A stretch of DNA of 64,000 nt from an uncultured Metabacillus sp. (GCF_947503125.1 NZ_CANNCR010000015.1:28788-92787), one strand, 5' to 3'. Shown: positions 18,116-26,773, numbered from the stretch's first letter. A program made the numbers and translations. Notes: a model not told the origin generated them from the sequence alone.

Positions 18116-18256
18116 ATGGGGAAAAAACATCGGAATCGAAATACGCCTAAAAAGAATAATCATATCCCTCCTGAAGTTACAGCAGCAGAAGAGAATGCAC
18201 ACGCAAAGGAGCATACCTCTGCAAAGAGAAAAAATGGACCTGGTCATCATTTATAA
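18116..18256 (+). CDS. 46-aa basic microprotein, spore-protein-like
   Basis: ATG at 18116, MGKKHRNRNTPKKNNHIPPE, then an Ala/Glu/His segment and GPGHHL at the end. The start lies 5 bp after the stop of the preceding 46-aa gene, whose GAGGTAACAGTG end provides the ribosome binding site. Very basic and unstructured; likely partner of the upstream protein. Function unknown. Confidence 0.6.
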   Translation: MGKKHRNRNTPKKNNHIPPEVTAAEENAHAKEHTSAKRKNGPGHHL

Positions 18257-18276
18257 ACAAACAAGACCAATGTCTC

Positions 18277-18322
18277 AAAAGGGTCTGACCCCTACAAAGG
18301 TAGTGTTAGACCCTTTTTTTTA
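18277..18322. repeat. GGGTCTGACCCC palindromic element / terminator
   Basis: CTCAAAAGGGTCTGACCCCT, loop, then GTAGTGTTAGACCC and T8. Left flank TGTCTCAAAA is the shared family end. Acts as a terminator for the microprotein pair. Confidence 0.7.
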
Positions 18323-18395
18323 AAACGGCTGCTCATACTCATTGGATTCTATTTAGTTGTTTTCAACCTTTTGGATAAAGCTAATAATACTGCTT

Positions 18396-19022
18396 CTAAA
18401 TGCTTCTATTATTTTCGAACTTCTTACTTATTTTATCAAATACTGTTGTAACGAAAATAAACCAAGCAATTCCAGCACTAAATCCTGCAATAACATCTGT
18501 CAGAAAATGAACACCTAAGTAAATTCTGCTAATACCGATTAAAGCAATTAAGAGCATGGTGGAGATTATTATCGCTTGCTTTTGATTTTTTTTGTGAATG
18601 AAACGTGTGATCAGTAAATAACAAATAAAGCTGTATATAGCCGCAGAATTCATAGAATGTCCGCTCGGAAAGCTAAAATGTGATGCTTCATAAACAGCAT
18701 TGAAGTTTGGTCGCTCCCTGCTGAAAATTTCCTTTAAATGGTAATTTAAAAATCTAACACTAAACAACAAAGCTAATAGAAAAAGGGCATCTAATACCTT
18801 TCGCTTCAGAATAAAAAAAGCCGCTAAAGCTGCAGATACGGGCAAATAAAATTTTATCGAGCCAATTTCTGAAATAATTAAAAAGAAATCGGTCATAAAG
18901 GGAAGCCGTATTTTTTCAAAGATCAGTGTTACATTTTCATCTAAACCCGTTATCATTTTGAGGGGATAAGCAGCAGCACACGCTATAAACAACAGAAGTG
19001 TTAAAAGGAACCATTTTCTCAT
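18396..19022 (-). CDS. yodM: PAP2-family phosphatase YodM
   Basis: 208 residues, about six membrane helices. The three PAP2 signature motifs are present: KEIFSRERPN, PSGHSMNS and SRIYLGVHFLTD. Such enzymes dephosphorylate phosphatidate, phosphatidylglycerophosphate or undecaprenyl pyrophosphate on the outer membrane face. In B. subtilis YodM has been linked to PgpB-type activity. ATG follows GAAGGGGGAACGAAC. Confidence 0.85.
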   Translation of the reverse strand: MRKWFLLTLLLFIACAAAYPLKMITGLDENVTLIFEKIRLPFMTDFFLIISEIGSIKFYLPVSAALAAFFILKRKVLDALFLLALLFSVRFLNYHLKEIFSRERPNFNAVYEASHFSFPSGHSMNSAAIYSFICYLLITRFIHKKNQKQAIIISTMLLIALIGISRIYLGVHFLTDVIAGFSAGIAWFIFVTTVFDKISKKFENNRSI

Positions 19023-19136
19023 GTTCGTTCCCCCTTCATCATAAAAGTAGCAAGAACTGACGTGTCCAAGTTAGGACTAGCACTTACAAATCATTGTATA
19101 TCATTTATAGTCGTCAGTCATCTTTCTAAAAATTTA

Positions 19137-19173
19137 AAAAAACGACTGGCTTTATAAAAACCAATCGTTTTTT
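19137..19173 (-). terminator. terminator after the MerR-TipAS gene
   Basis: AAAAAACGACTGG / CCAATCGTTTTTT stem (one mismatch), 12 bp past the stop codon. Confidence 0.8.
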
Positions 19174-19185
19174 GCTCGAGTAAAT

Positions 19186-19950
19186 TTAGTTTTTCATCCC
19201 TTTGTAGATCAAGATAGCATCTCTTAAGAATTCAGCTGAGCCAGGTTGTTTTTTATCATAGTATGCGGTAAATCTCTCATCATCTACATACATTTGTGCA
19301 AGACCTGCATGAGCTTCTTTTGAGTACTCCCCCCAATAGAAAGTTAACCATTTTCGATGGAGGTCTGCCGCCTTTTGCGCAAGCTCGCCTGCAGGATCAC
19401 CTGTGTGGAAAGCTTCGTTTAGGATTTTAAGCACCTCTTCACCAAGCTGCTCAGCCTCGGCATACTGCTCTTTTGTCATGTTTTTAAATTTCTGGTTACT
19501 TTTATCAACCTGTTCATCCCCATATTTGGCACGAATTTCTTCTCCGTATTTTTCTTCATTTTCTTCTATCAGTTTTTGTTTAAATCCCTCAAATTTTTCA
19601 TTATCAGACATCATAATTCTCCCTTCTGCTTCAGCTAATGTTTTATCAACATTAGCAATCAGCCTTTCGATTTGTTCCTGTTTTGCCAGAAGCTGTTGGC
19701 GATGTTCTTTTAGTGCTTTTGACCGATCAAAGGAAGGAGAAGATACTATTTGTTTAATTGTGTCTAAGCTTACCCCTAATTCTCGATAAAAAAGAATCTG
19801 CTGCAATTGATCAACCTCTGATCTTCCGTACAAGCGATACCCTGATGAGTTGATTCTTGCCGGCTTAAGAATCCCAATTTCATCATAATAACGGAGTGTC
19901 CTTGTACTGCAGCCTGCTAATCTTGCTAGTTTTTGCACTGTGTATTCCAT
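19186..19950 (-). CDS. MerR-family regulator with TipAS ligand-binding domain (Mta/TipA-like)
   Basis: 254 residues from ATG 19950 (MEYTVQKLARLAGCSTRTLR), behind AGGAGGTGAAAGG; the frame extends 8 codons upstream over the ribosome binding site. The N-terminal MerR winged helix (1-75) and coiled dimer helix are followed by a C-terminal TipAS domain (about 125-254: NEEKYGEEIRAKYG, WLTFYWGEYSKEAHAGLAQMY). TipAS domains bind thiopeptides or hydrophobic drugs, and these regulators usually activate their own gene and multidrug efflux genes. No pump is adjacent. The promoter carries a MerR-type dyad. Confidence 0.88.
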   Translation of the reverse strand: MEYTVQKLARLAGCSTRTLRYYDEIGILKPARINSSGYRLYGRSEVDQLQQILFYRELGVSLDTIKQIVSSPSFDRSKALKEHRQQLLAKQEQIERLIANVDKTLAEAEGRIMMSDNEKFEGFKQKLIEENEEKYGEEIRAKYGDEQVDKSNQKFKNMTKEQYAEAEQLGEEVLKILNEAFHTGDPAGELAQKAADLHRKWLTFYWGEYSKEAHAGLAQMYVDDERFTAYYDKKQPGSAEFLRDAILIYKGMKN

Positions 19951-19972
19951 CCTTTCACCTCCTGACAACTTC

Positions 19973-20003
19973 ACTATACACCTTTACGTAACGTCAAGGT
20001 AAA
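19973..20003 (-). promoter_or_regulatory. MerR-type autoregulatory promoter and operator
   Basis: Minus-strand -35 TTTACC (19998-20003) and -10 TATAGT (19973-19978) are separated by 19 bp. The spacer holds the dyad ACCTTGACGTTACGTAAAGGT at 19980-20000. An over-long 19-bp spacer containing the operator is the hallmark of MerR-activated promoters. Confidence 0.7.
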
Positions 20004-20030
20004 TAGGTATTTTTAAATTATTTTTACACA

Positions 20031-20062
20031 AAAAAACTGAAGGATCATACCCCTCCAGTTCT
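20031..20062 (-). terminator. possible terminator after the PH-domain gene
   Basis: AACTGAAGG / CCTCCAGTT hairpin with an 8-nt loop and, on the minus strand, a following T tract (TTTTTTGTG). One mismatch in the stem. Confidence 0.6.
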
Positions 20063-20080
20063 TACTATTATTATTCAATT

Positions 20081-20695
20081 TTAGTTATTAATATATTTTT
20101 CAAATACTTCCCCAAAATCCTTCTCATGGTATTGTTCGCGGGCTGTCGAAAGCCAATTAAAGCCAAATTCTGTTAATCCCTTATATGTATCAGCAAGACT
20201 GTTATCGTCCGTTCTTGAGTTTTGCAGAACAGCTACTGCTTTGTCTAAGCTTTGTGATGCCATTGTCAGCATAATCTCATTTTCATAGGAGATTTCTGAA
20301 ATACGCAGTAATGCTTTGTAAAGATCCTTCAATTGCTCAATTTGATCTTTACGCACATCAATGTCCATTCTTTCGTTGCCTATTAAGAATTTTATTTCTA
20401 CATCCATGTCAATTTTTCCAGCTGTTTCAAGGAGGACTCCAGAAATCTTGTGTTGAGAATAAGGATAACGCTTAAGTGTTCTCTTTGATGAAGCTGCACT
20501 GGTTCCATCTACGTGAATGATGGCAAGGTTTGTAAAACAATATTCATCAGATTTCGTTTTGATTAAAAAATAAATCTTTTCATTATCTTCGTGCATCACA
20601 TAATCATCAGCATCTGTTTTATCATAATCAGATGGGTGTATGATCGTACCTATATCTGATAATCCTAATGCATCAGCAGCAATTTTTTTAAACAT
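20081..20695 (-). CDS. PH-domain protein, YvbH-like
   Basis: 204 residues, the size of B. subtilis YvbH. The N-terminal half (about 1-125) is a bacterial pleckstrin-homology-like domain: FLIKTKSDEYCFTNLAIIHV, then SSKRTLKRYPYSQHKISGVL and a beta-rich segment. The rest is helical. No signal peptide or membrane segment. Last gene of the 58-aa / kinase / Spo0M run, 47 bp after spo0M. YvbH proteins have no established function. Confidence 0.75.
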   Translation of the reverse strand: MFKKIAADALGLSDIGTIIHPSDYDKTDADDYVMHEDNEKIYFLIKTKSDEYCFTNLAIIHVDGTSAASSKRTLKRYPYSQHKISGVLLETAGKIDMDVEIKFLIGNERMDIDVRKDQIEQLKDLYKALLRISEISYENEIMLTMASQSLDKAVAVLQNSRTDDNSLADTYKGLTEFGFNWLSTAREQYHEKDFGEVFEKYINN

Positions 20696-20742
20696 CTTTC
20701 ATCCCGCTCCCTTTAAAATAAATTGTATTTTCTCTTTTACTA

Positions 20743-21513
20743 TTAACCATGCTTCTTTAAAATATCTATAAATGTAGCTTTTAGTGTCGGCATTTCATGT
20801 TTATTTAGTGAAAAACGAATGATCGATTCATCCATGTCTAATGCTTCTGAGAATAAACCTGCCAAACCTTTTGAACGGCGATCAACCTCGATAATAATTT
20901 CAAGTTTTTCTTCGTTAAGTGGAAAGAAGATCAACTCAACTTCATCAAATTTCTCATAATATTGACCTGAGTTAGGAATGAACTCAAATTCTTGGATAAA
21001 GGGCAGCCTTTTACGAATTTTATAAGAAGCTTCCTCATTTTTTACTTTCCTTAATGTAAATCCAAGCTCTGAAAACACCTTTAATGCTTCATCCATCATG
21101 TCATGCGGCAAAATTTCTAACATATCACGGTCACTTGGATCGACTGAACCTTTTATATCCACCCCGGTTTGCACCCATACTTTTGAAGCACCGGCACTAA
21201 TCGGAGTATCAAGCGGAACTTCTAATTTAAACGGAATCGTTTTGGTTTCACCAGGCATGATGACAAAAGGCTCGTTAAGCTTAATAGTTGAGATGACAGC
21301 CTGTTTATGAACAACTTTGTCATCATCTTCTTTTTCATAAGTCGTATTTATTGTTAAATAGACTTCATCAACCTTTTGCTCAATGTTTCCTCCTTTAATT
21401 TCAACAATGCCATCAACCTCTTCACCAGCTTTAATAGATGATTGAGCAAGTTTAGTATCGACTTTTGCCGACCCTATACCTACACTGGCTAAAATTTTGT
21501 TAAAAAGTGACAT
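20743..21513 (-). CDS. spo0M: sporulation-control protein Spo0M (arrestin-like)
   Basis: 256 residues from ATG 21513 (MSLFNKILASVGIGSAKVDT) with GGGAGGAAAAGAGAT upstream; a longer frame starts inside the kinase gene and is not needed. Spo0M proteins have an arrestin-like beta-sandwich; the VDGIVEIKGGNIEQKVDEVY and KTIPFKLEVPLDTP segments fit. Known to affect the sporulation phosphorelay stage and cell division in B. subtilis, by an unclear mechanism. Here it begins 17 bp after a Ser/Thr kinase gene, which makes phosphorylation of Spo0M an attractive hypothesis. Confidence 0.88.
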   Translation of the reverse strand: MSLFNKILASVGIGSAKVDTKLAQSSIKAGEEVDGIVEIKGGNIEQKVDEVYLTINTTYEKEDDDKVVHKQAVISTIKLNEPFVIMPGETKTIPFKLEVPLDTPISAGASKVWVQTGVDIKGSVDPSDRDMLEILPHDMMDEALKVFSELGFTLRKVKNEEASYKIRKRLPFIQEFEFIPNSGQYYEKFDEVELIFFPLNEEKLEIIIEVDRRSKGLAGLFSEALDMDESIIRFSLNKHEMPTLKATFIDILKKHG

Positions 21514-21529
21514 ATCTCTTTTCCTCCCA

Positions 21530-22324
21530 TTAAATACATGGTGTAACATCTTTTAAAAGCGATGAAATATCTTGATATGGTTCATCTAATTGCAGCATTT
21601 TCCGCAATATTTTTTTTGTTGAATATGAAATTTGCAATTCTTCTTCCCAGCTTTGCTGTTTCTTAGATGTTGGTACATAAGAGGAGTAAAGCAAAAACAA
21701 TAAAAAATGTCCTAAAGCATAGAAGTCACTTTTAAAGGCAACTTCTCGAAATAATCGCTTTTCTAGATGGTTTAAATTTTCTTTATTGTCATTAGTTTTC
21801 TCATCAATTTTTCTGGCAAGACCAAAATCGATGATATAGTACTCTTCTTCATTTTTTAATATGTTTGGGATTCTTAAATCCCGATGAACATAGCCGTTCT
21901 CATGGATATATTTGACTAATTTTAATATTTCGTACAGCTCTTTTAAAGCAGCTGATTCTGAATAAAATCGATTTTCTTGAAAAATAAGTTCCTCGAACGT
22001 TTTTCCTTTTTTATATTCCATCACGATAAATTGTTTTTGATTTTCCTCAAATTGTTCGGAAAAGGCCGGAAAAGCAGAGTGGTTTAGGTTCATTAATATA
22101 TTTGCCTCACGTCTAAATGCTTCACGGCCTGCTGCCTCGAGCGTTTTATATCTACGTAATTGTTTTAAGACATAGGTTGAACCAAGATCATCTTTAACTA
22201 GATACGTAAACCCATAACTGCCTTTCCCTAACATATCGATAATTGTGTATTTACCGCCAATCCTGTCAGCTGCCTTAAAAGGAGTTTCACATAATTCAAT
22301 TAATTTTGAATAAATTTTCTTCAT
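21530..22324 (-). CDS. Hanks-type serine/threonine kinase, single domain (YbdM-like)
   Basis: 264 residues, all kinase domain: glycine loop GKGSYG at 33-38, Lys54 (YVLKQL), Glu73, catalytic loop HRDLRIPN at 147-154 (Arg in place of the usual Lys), DFG at 166-168. No transmembrane or PASTA segment, so cytoplasmic, unlike PrkC. Key residues look intact apart from the conservative Lys-to-Arg change, so activity is likely. Its ATG shares one base with the TAA of the upstream 58-aa gene, and spo0M follows after 17 bp. Confidence 0.85.
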   Translation of the reverse strand: MKKIYSKLIELCETPFKAADRIGGKYTIIDMLGKGSYGFTYLVKDDLGSTYVLKQLRRYKTLEAAGREAFRREANILMNLNHSAFPAFSEQFEENQKQFIVMEYKKGKTFEELIFQENRFYSESAALKELYEILKLVKYIHENGYVHRDLRIPNILKNEEEYYIIDFGLARKIDEKTNDNKENLNHLEKRLFREVAFKSDFYALGHFLLFLLYSSYVPTSKKQQSWEEELQISYSTKKILRKMLQLDEPYQDISSLLKDVTPCI

Positions 22325-22500
22325 TAACTGCTATATGAGCTAAAGAAACCACTTGATTTATGCTTTTTCTTATAATACTGATGACCATATTTTGATGGAT
22401 GGTAACCGCTCTTACGACGTTTAAAATCGCTTGAACTATAATGGCGGTGATGAGAATGCTTATTGGAGGAGACAATTGATTTAATGATTTTTTTTAACAT
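22324..22500 (-). CDS. 58-aa basic His/Ser/Tyr/Lys-rich protein
   Basis: ATG at 22500 with AGAGGG upstream. Start MLKKIIKSIVSSNKHSHHRH, middle with FKRRKSGYHPSKYGHQYYKK, end SSGFFSSYSS. Strongly basic and rich in hydroxyl residues, which is what a kinase substrate or a spore-associated protein might look like. The stop TAA overlaps the ATG of the kinase (TAATG), a sign of translational coupling. No recognised family. Confidence 0.65.
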   Translation of the reverse strand: MLKKIIKSIVSSNKHSHHRHYSSSDFKRRKSGYHPSKYGHQYYKKKHKSSGFFSSYSS

Positions 22501-22646
22501 ACATAATCCCTCTTTTCATATTTTATAAAAATATATACGACATAAAAGAACAAAGGTTTCACTTTTTCATACAATAATACATCCATTATAACCTAAAGTG
22601 ATGATAAAATTATTAATTCCTCTTTACAAAAGGATGAATCATATGT

Positions 22647-23792
22647 ATGGAATGGCAAAACTATTTAACTTGCAACAAAAAAAAAACGAATGAAGCCTCC
22701 TCTATTTCAGAGGATGTACGTCATAAGCTTTACAATGATCTGTATGAAACTTTAACACATCCTTCACCAATCATAACAAACCAAAACGAGCGGAAATTAA
22801 TATGGTACATTCAAAGAGAGACGAAGAAACATAATGTTAATAATATAACTCGTACAAAAGCATATCTCCAATTCTTTAACAGACATAAAGAAATTCATTG
22901 GGCCTTGCTTGCACATATGGTTTCCCGTAATGGAGGATATAATATGACTGACTTAAAGAGCTCATTAATTGGTCGCTTATTAGCTGATAAAGAAAAGGAA
23001 AAATTATTCCATTTTTTAGAACGGGCAAATGCCTTAATTTTTCAAGATGCTTATCCTCAGCTGCTACTTTATGAAATAAGTAAAAGGGAGAACACCTCTC
23101 TCTTTCACTTGCTGCCAGCGTTACGTATAACAAAATTTATGATTCCAGTATGGGAACATTTCCTTTTATCATCTAATTCACAATTATTAACTTTAGCGTT
23201 AATCACAAATGAACAGCAATATGTAGAAAAACATTTGATCAATTTTACAATAACAAAAGAAATTTTTAAGACATTCACATATGTTATGCAAGAAAAACTG
23301 GGATTAACCCATGTTATTTTTCCATATAAACGTTATCCCTTTTTAAGAAATTATTCATTAGCCGGCATTGAGGTCCGTGATTTTTCTTCAGTACAAGAAC
23401 GAATTAAGATTGGGAAACAACTCTATTCCATTTTGTTCTCAAAACTTTGTTTTGATTCCATCGTGCATTTTGCGAACCATGTTAGCCATACTGCTTCTAG
23501 AAGCGACTATTGGCCGCATTTTTTTTCGAAACAACTCCAGGATAATCGGATAATTTATAGTCCCTCACTAGTTGACGCATGGGATAATGTCTCACATCAT
23601 TTTTCTCATCATCTTGATTGGTTTACTGACATCACTCTGATTAAAGGTTTTGAAAGAGGCATGATTGTTGAGAATGGAGATCTTACAAAAGAAGTAAAAC
23701 ATGATCTTCACATGTTAGCAGCATTAGGAAAACTGACACCCATTCAATTCCCCGAAAAAAAAAAAGAGATAACTAGTATCTCAAGTAAATAG
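22647..23792 (+). CDS. yppC: DUF2515 family protein (YppC-like)
   Basis: 381 residues. The block NVNNITRTKAYLQFFNRHKE, followed by IHWALLAHMVSRNGGYNMTD, is the conserved core of YppC proteins. Helical, cytoplasmic, function unknown. ATG at 22647 follows AAAAGGATGAATC. In B. subtilis yppC sits near ponA-recU, so its place here is a rearrangement. Divergent from the kinase operon. Confidence 0.75.
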   Translation: MEWQNYLTCNKKKTNEASSISEDVRHKLYNDLYETLTHPSPIITNQNERKLIWYIQRETKKHNVNNITRTKAYLQFFNRHKEIHWALLAHMVSRNGGYNMTDLKSSLIGRLLADKEKEKLFHFLERANALIFQDAYPQLLLYEISKRENTSLFHLLPALRITKFMIPVWEHFLLSSNSQLLTLALITNEQQYVEKHLINFTITKEIFKTFTYVMQEKLGLTHVIFPYKRYPFLRNYSLAGIEVRDFSSVQERIKIGKQLYSILFSKLCFDSIVHFANHVSHTASRSDYWPHFFSKQLQDNRIIYSPSLVDAWDNVSHHFSHHLDWFTDITLIKGFERGMIVENGDLTKEVKHDLHMLAALGKLTPIQFPEKKKEITSISSK

Positions 23793-23864
23793 TAAAAATT
23801 ACTTCTGGTTGTGGCTGACGGTTGCAATCTTTTTTTAATGTTCAGCCCCAAATGTCAGCAATTA

Positions 23865-24047
23865 TTAATCTTCCATCTCAAAATCTAAATCCTCATCAAT
23901 AATGCATTTTTTTAGAAGGTAATCGAATGTAATATCTGCTAATTCTTCCAGTTCATCTTCTCCTGGAACATACCCTCTTTTTGTGAGCTCATTGTAAAAG
24001 AACTCAGCAATCTCCTCTGTATCAATTACCACTTCAATTTCCTTCAC
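23865..24047 (-). CDS. yozD: YozD family protein
   Basis: 60 residues, very acidic: MKEIEVVIDTEEIAEFFYNE, then YVPGEDELEELADITFDYLL. GTG start at 24047 behind GGGGGGCGATATT. Closely resembles B. subtilis YozD (58 aa), which lies between yodM and yodN; the same flanking genes occur here. Function unknown. Confidence 0.8.
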   Translation of the reverse strand: MKEIEVVIDTEEIAEFFYNELTKRGYVPGEDELEELADITFDYLLKKCIIDEDLDFEMED

Positions 24048-24337
24048 AATATCGCCCCCCTCTTATTGTTTATGTCCACTGAAAAGGACATATGTCTTTA
24101 AAATAAAAATTTTCACCTAAAGGGTCATGTTAGACCAGTCATCCTTAAGGGTTAAAGTCGTTTTCAAACTAACTGTTTACTAAACAAATGCCTGCGACTG
24201 AATCAATAGGAAAGTTTTACATTACCTGAACAAAAATGAGAACCTCAAGTGTTAAATAGAGGAATAAAGAAATAACTTGAACATATAAATAGTTTTAGAT
24301 GGACAAGCTCTTACATTACTTTACGTGGGGTGACGAA

Positions 24338-24526
24338 ATGTTAAACGCAATGAATCAAAAAGAAATAATCAGGAAAGAAGAAAAATCTGCTAATAAAATC
24401 CTTCAATTTATAGATGGACCGGGATATGAAAAGCTATTGCAATTAATGATTAAAGGATTATTTTCAGGGATTCTATTTTTCTGTATACCTTACTTTTTTT
24501 ATCTTTTATTAATATCTTTGTTTTAA
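24338..24526 (+). CDS. small single-helix membrane protein
   Basis: 62 residues from ATG 24338 (MLNAMNQKEIIRKEEKSANK) with GGGGTG 5 nt upstream; an ATG 39 bp earlier has no ribosome binding site. The C-terminal half is one membrane helix (GLFSGILFFCIPYFFYLLLI). Converges on yodN. Function unknown. Confidence 0.55.
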   Translation: MLNAMNQKEIIRKEEKSANKILQFIDGPGYEKLLQLMIKGLFSGILFFCIPYFFYLLLISLF

Positions 24527-24543
24527 ACTCCATCTCCTTTTTT

Positions 24544-25206
24544 TCAATAGTTACGTAGCCTTTTCAAGATATAATCCATCATTTCTTTATATTCTGGATC
24601 ATTGAACAGTTCATATAAAGCCTTATAATCATTGTAAATATCCAATAATTCATCAATCAGTTTGTTTCGTTTCTGCAGCTCTTTTGAAGCTTCCTTTTCA
24701 CCTTTTTTATGTTGATTTATCATCATAACGGAAAAAGGGCCTTTCTCTCCAATTGTATTATTAAGATGAAGTTGCTGAATGAATGATTCTGCTTCTTGGT
24801 TACCTACCATTAAGCTCATCTCATCTTCTGTTGCTTCCAGCCATGCACCATCTGAGATTCTAGTTAATTCATATGTTAATTCTTCCCATCCATCGTCGGC
24901 ATATCTCCATACCTCTGTTCGAATGCCAACGATTCGGAATAATGTACTTCCATAACCTTTTACAATGACAATATCCCCAATTTGATAGAGAATTTCTATT
25001 CTAATCTGCTCCGTTTCAATCACTGTCCCATCATAGTCCGAAAATAATTGCAGAGCATTTTCAAAGAATAAGATGTCACTGTGATTTACTTCATAAACAA
25101 AATGCTGGTCAACCTTATGAAGCTTTGTAATTGTCCCAACCGTTCCATACATAATAATCACGACAATATCCCCAATATTAAATTTTGGCCTGTTTGTATT
25201 TTTCAC
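24544..25206 (-). CDS. yodN: YodN-like protein
   Basis: 220 residues. Two similar beta-rich segments in the first half each read NIGDIVVI / YQIGDIVIVKGYGS, like small KOW/SH3-type barrels: GTVGTITKLHKVDQHFVYEV and GSTLFRIVGIRTEVWRYADD. The second half is helical and charged. Size and position (next to yozD and yozE) match B. subtilis YodN. GTG start at 25206 behind AAAGGAGAGATGG. Function unknown. Confidence 0.7.
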   Translation of the reverse strand: MKNTNRPKFNIGDIVVIIMYGTVGTITKLHKVDQHFVYEVNHSDILFFENALQLFSDYDGTVIETEQIRIEILYQIGDIVIVKGYGSTLFRIVGIRTEVWRYADDGWEELTYELTRISDGAWLEATEDEMSLMVGNQEAESFIQQLHLNNTIGEKGPFSVMMINQHKKGEKEASKELQKRNKLIDELLDIYNDYKALYELFNDPEYKEMMDYILKRLRNY

Positions 25207-25339
25207 TATCCATCTCTCCTTTGTCGTGATTATGAAAGATATGATAGTATATGCTGTTTTTCATATTTCGTCATGGGCTGCATTTAGAATGAAACAGCTT
25301 CCACTCAGTAAGGGAGTGTCATTTATTCCCCTAAAAAAC

Positions 25340-25380
25340 GCTGGTTTATCTAGATGTCATTATTGACTAGATGAACCAGC
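25340..25380 (-). terminator. yozE terminator hairpin
   Basis: 14-bp arms GCTGGTTTATCTAG / CTAGATGAACCAGC (one wobble), loop 13 nt; on the minus strand followed by GTTTTTTAG. Confidence 0.7.
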
Positions 25381-25432
25381 TTTGAGTATACAAAGGGCTA
25401 TATAATTGCTTTAGACCAAATTATTTTATGTA

Positions 25433-25660
25433 CTAAAGTTGTTTTAGAATCTCATTTTGATAACGCTCCCACGCTTCATCAAATATCGACATACTTGTTA
25501 GATAGTGTCCATTCATTTCTAAGTATGAACTTACCTCATCATAGCTTTCAGAATTTTTTGGAAAACTGTGGTCTTGATATGCTTCATTCGCAAATTTTGA
25601 AAGCTCGTCCTTTGGCTTAGGATGTCGATATTTCATTAAATAATGATAAAAAGATTTCAT
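25433..25660 (-). CDS. yozE: YozE family protein (UPF0346)
   Basis: 75 residues; MKSFYHYLMKYRHPKPKDEL is nearly identical to the start of B. subtilis YozE, a SAM-like (sterile alpha motif-like) helical fold of unknown role. ATG follows GGGGGAATGAGTA. Own terminator at 25340. Confidence 0.9.
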   Translation of the reverse strand: MKSFYHYLMKYRHPKPKDELSKFANEAYQDHSFPKNSESYDEVSSYLEMNGHYLTSMSIFDEAWERYQNEILKQL

Positions 25661-25736
25661 TACTCATTCCCCCAGCAATAAGATTTTTCTATTATAGCTT
25701 GTTAAGGAATGGAATGAAACCTTAAAGCCTGTCATT

Positions 25737-26720
25737 TTACTTACTATGTACGAGAAAATCTATTTCAAACCCTAAATCTTCAAGCATTTTATGGTCATCG
25801 GTACTTTCCTGTCCTTTTGTTGTTAAGTAATCACCTACAAATATTGAATTAGCCGCATATAATCCGAGGGGCTGTAATGACCTTAGATTCACCTCTCGAC
25901 CACCTGAAATTCTAATTTCTTTTGTTGGATTGACATAGCGGAATAAGGCCAAAACTTTTAAACAATATCTTGGGTTTAATTCATTTGTACCCTCTAAAGG
26001 GGTCCCATCAATGGCATGCAAAAAGTTTACTGGTATAGAGTCTGCATCTAATTCTCTTAAAAGATATGCCATATTCACGACATCATTTAGAGATTCACGC
26101 ATTCCGATAATAACACCAGAACATGGGGATATCCCGCTCATTTTGACTGTTTCAATCGTATTTATTCGATCATCATATGTATGGCTTGTTGTAATTGCAG
26201 AATGATGGCTTCGTGAGGTGTTTATATTATGATTATATCTGTCAACCCCTGCCTCCTTTAGCCTGTTTGCTTGGTCGGGTTGTAAGATTCCTAAGCAAGC
26301 ACATACTTTTAGCCCATATTTTGCTTTAATTTCCTTTACTGCATCTGCCACATGATCCACTTCCTTATTTGACGGACCTCTTCCGCTTGCAACAATACAA
26401 TATGTTCCCACATTTAGGTGGTGGGCCTGTTGGGCACCTTTTAATATTGTCTCTTTATCTAGCATTCTATATTTTTCAATTGGCGCTGTTGACACAACAG
26501 ATTGTGAGCAATATCCGCAATTTTCTGGACATAACCCTGATTTTGTATTCATGATCATGTTTAGCTTAACTTTTTTTCCATAAAAGTATTTTCTAATTTT
26601 AAAAGCTCCGTTTAACAGCAGTAATAAATCATCGTCAGAACATTGCAGGATTGCCATTGCCTCCATTTCATTTATTCTTTTTCCTTCAATGACTTCTTCA
26701 GCTAATTTTTCCCAATTCAT
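25737..26720 (-). CDS. bioB: biotin synthase
   Basis: 327-residue radical-SAM enzyme inserting sulfur into dethiobiotin, the last step of biotin synthesis. The SAM cluster motif CPENCGYC is present, along with YNHNINTSRSHH and the C-terminal RISGGREVNLR (second-cluster ligand Arg). ATG follows GGGGGAATGTAG. It stands alone, without bioWAFD neighbours, and has a BirA-type operator over its promoter. The cell may import dethiobiotin precursors or carry the rest of the pathway elsewhere. Confidence 0.95.
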   Translation of the reverse strand: MNWEKLAEEVIEGKRINEMEAMAILQCSDDDLLLLLNGAFKIRKYFYGKKVKLNMIMNTKSGLCPENCGYCSQSVVSTAPIEKYRMLDKETILKGAQQAHHLNVGTYCIVASGRGPSNKEVDHVADAVKEIKAKYGLKVCACLGILQPDQANRLKEAGVDRYNHNINTSRSHHSAITTSHTYDDRINTIETVKMSGISPCSGVIIGMRESLNDVVNMAYLLRELDADSIPVNFLHAIDGTPLEGTNELNPRYCLKVLALFRYVNPTKEIRISGGREVNLRSLQPLGLYAANSIFVGDYLTTKGQESTDDHKMLEDLGFEIDFLVHSK

Positions 26721-26773
26721 CTACATTCCCCCATTATTGTATTAAAATTATGGTAATGGAAGAAAAGATCCTT

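Noticed and set aside
22643..22693. 16-codon frame MYGMAKLFNLQQKKNE overlapping the yppC start
   Set aside because: Shares the yppC ribosome binding region but is in another frame and too short to support; most likely chance.
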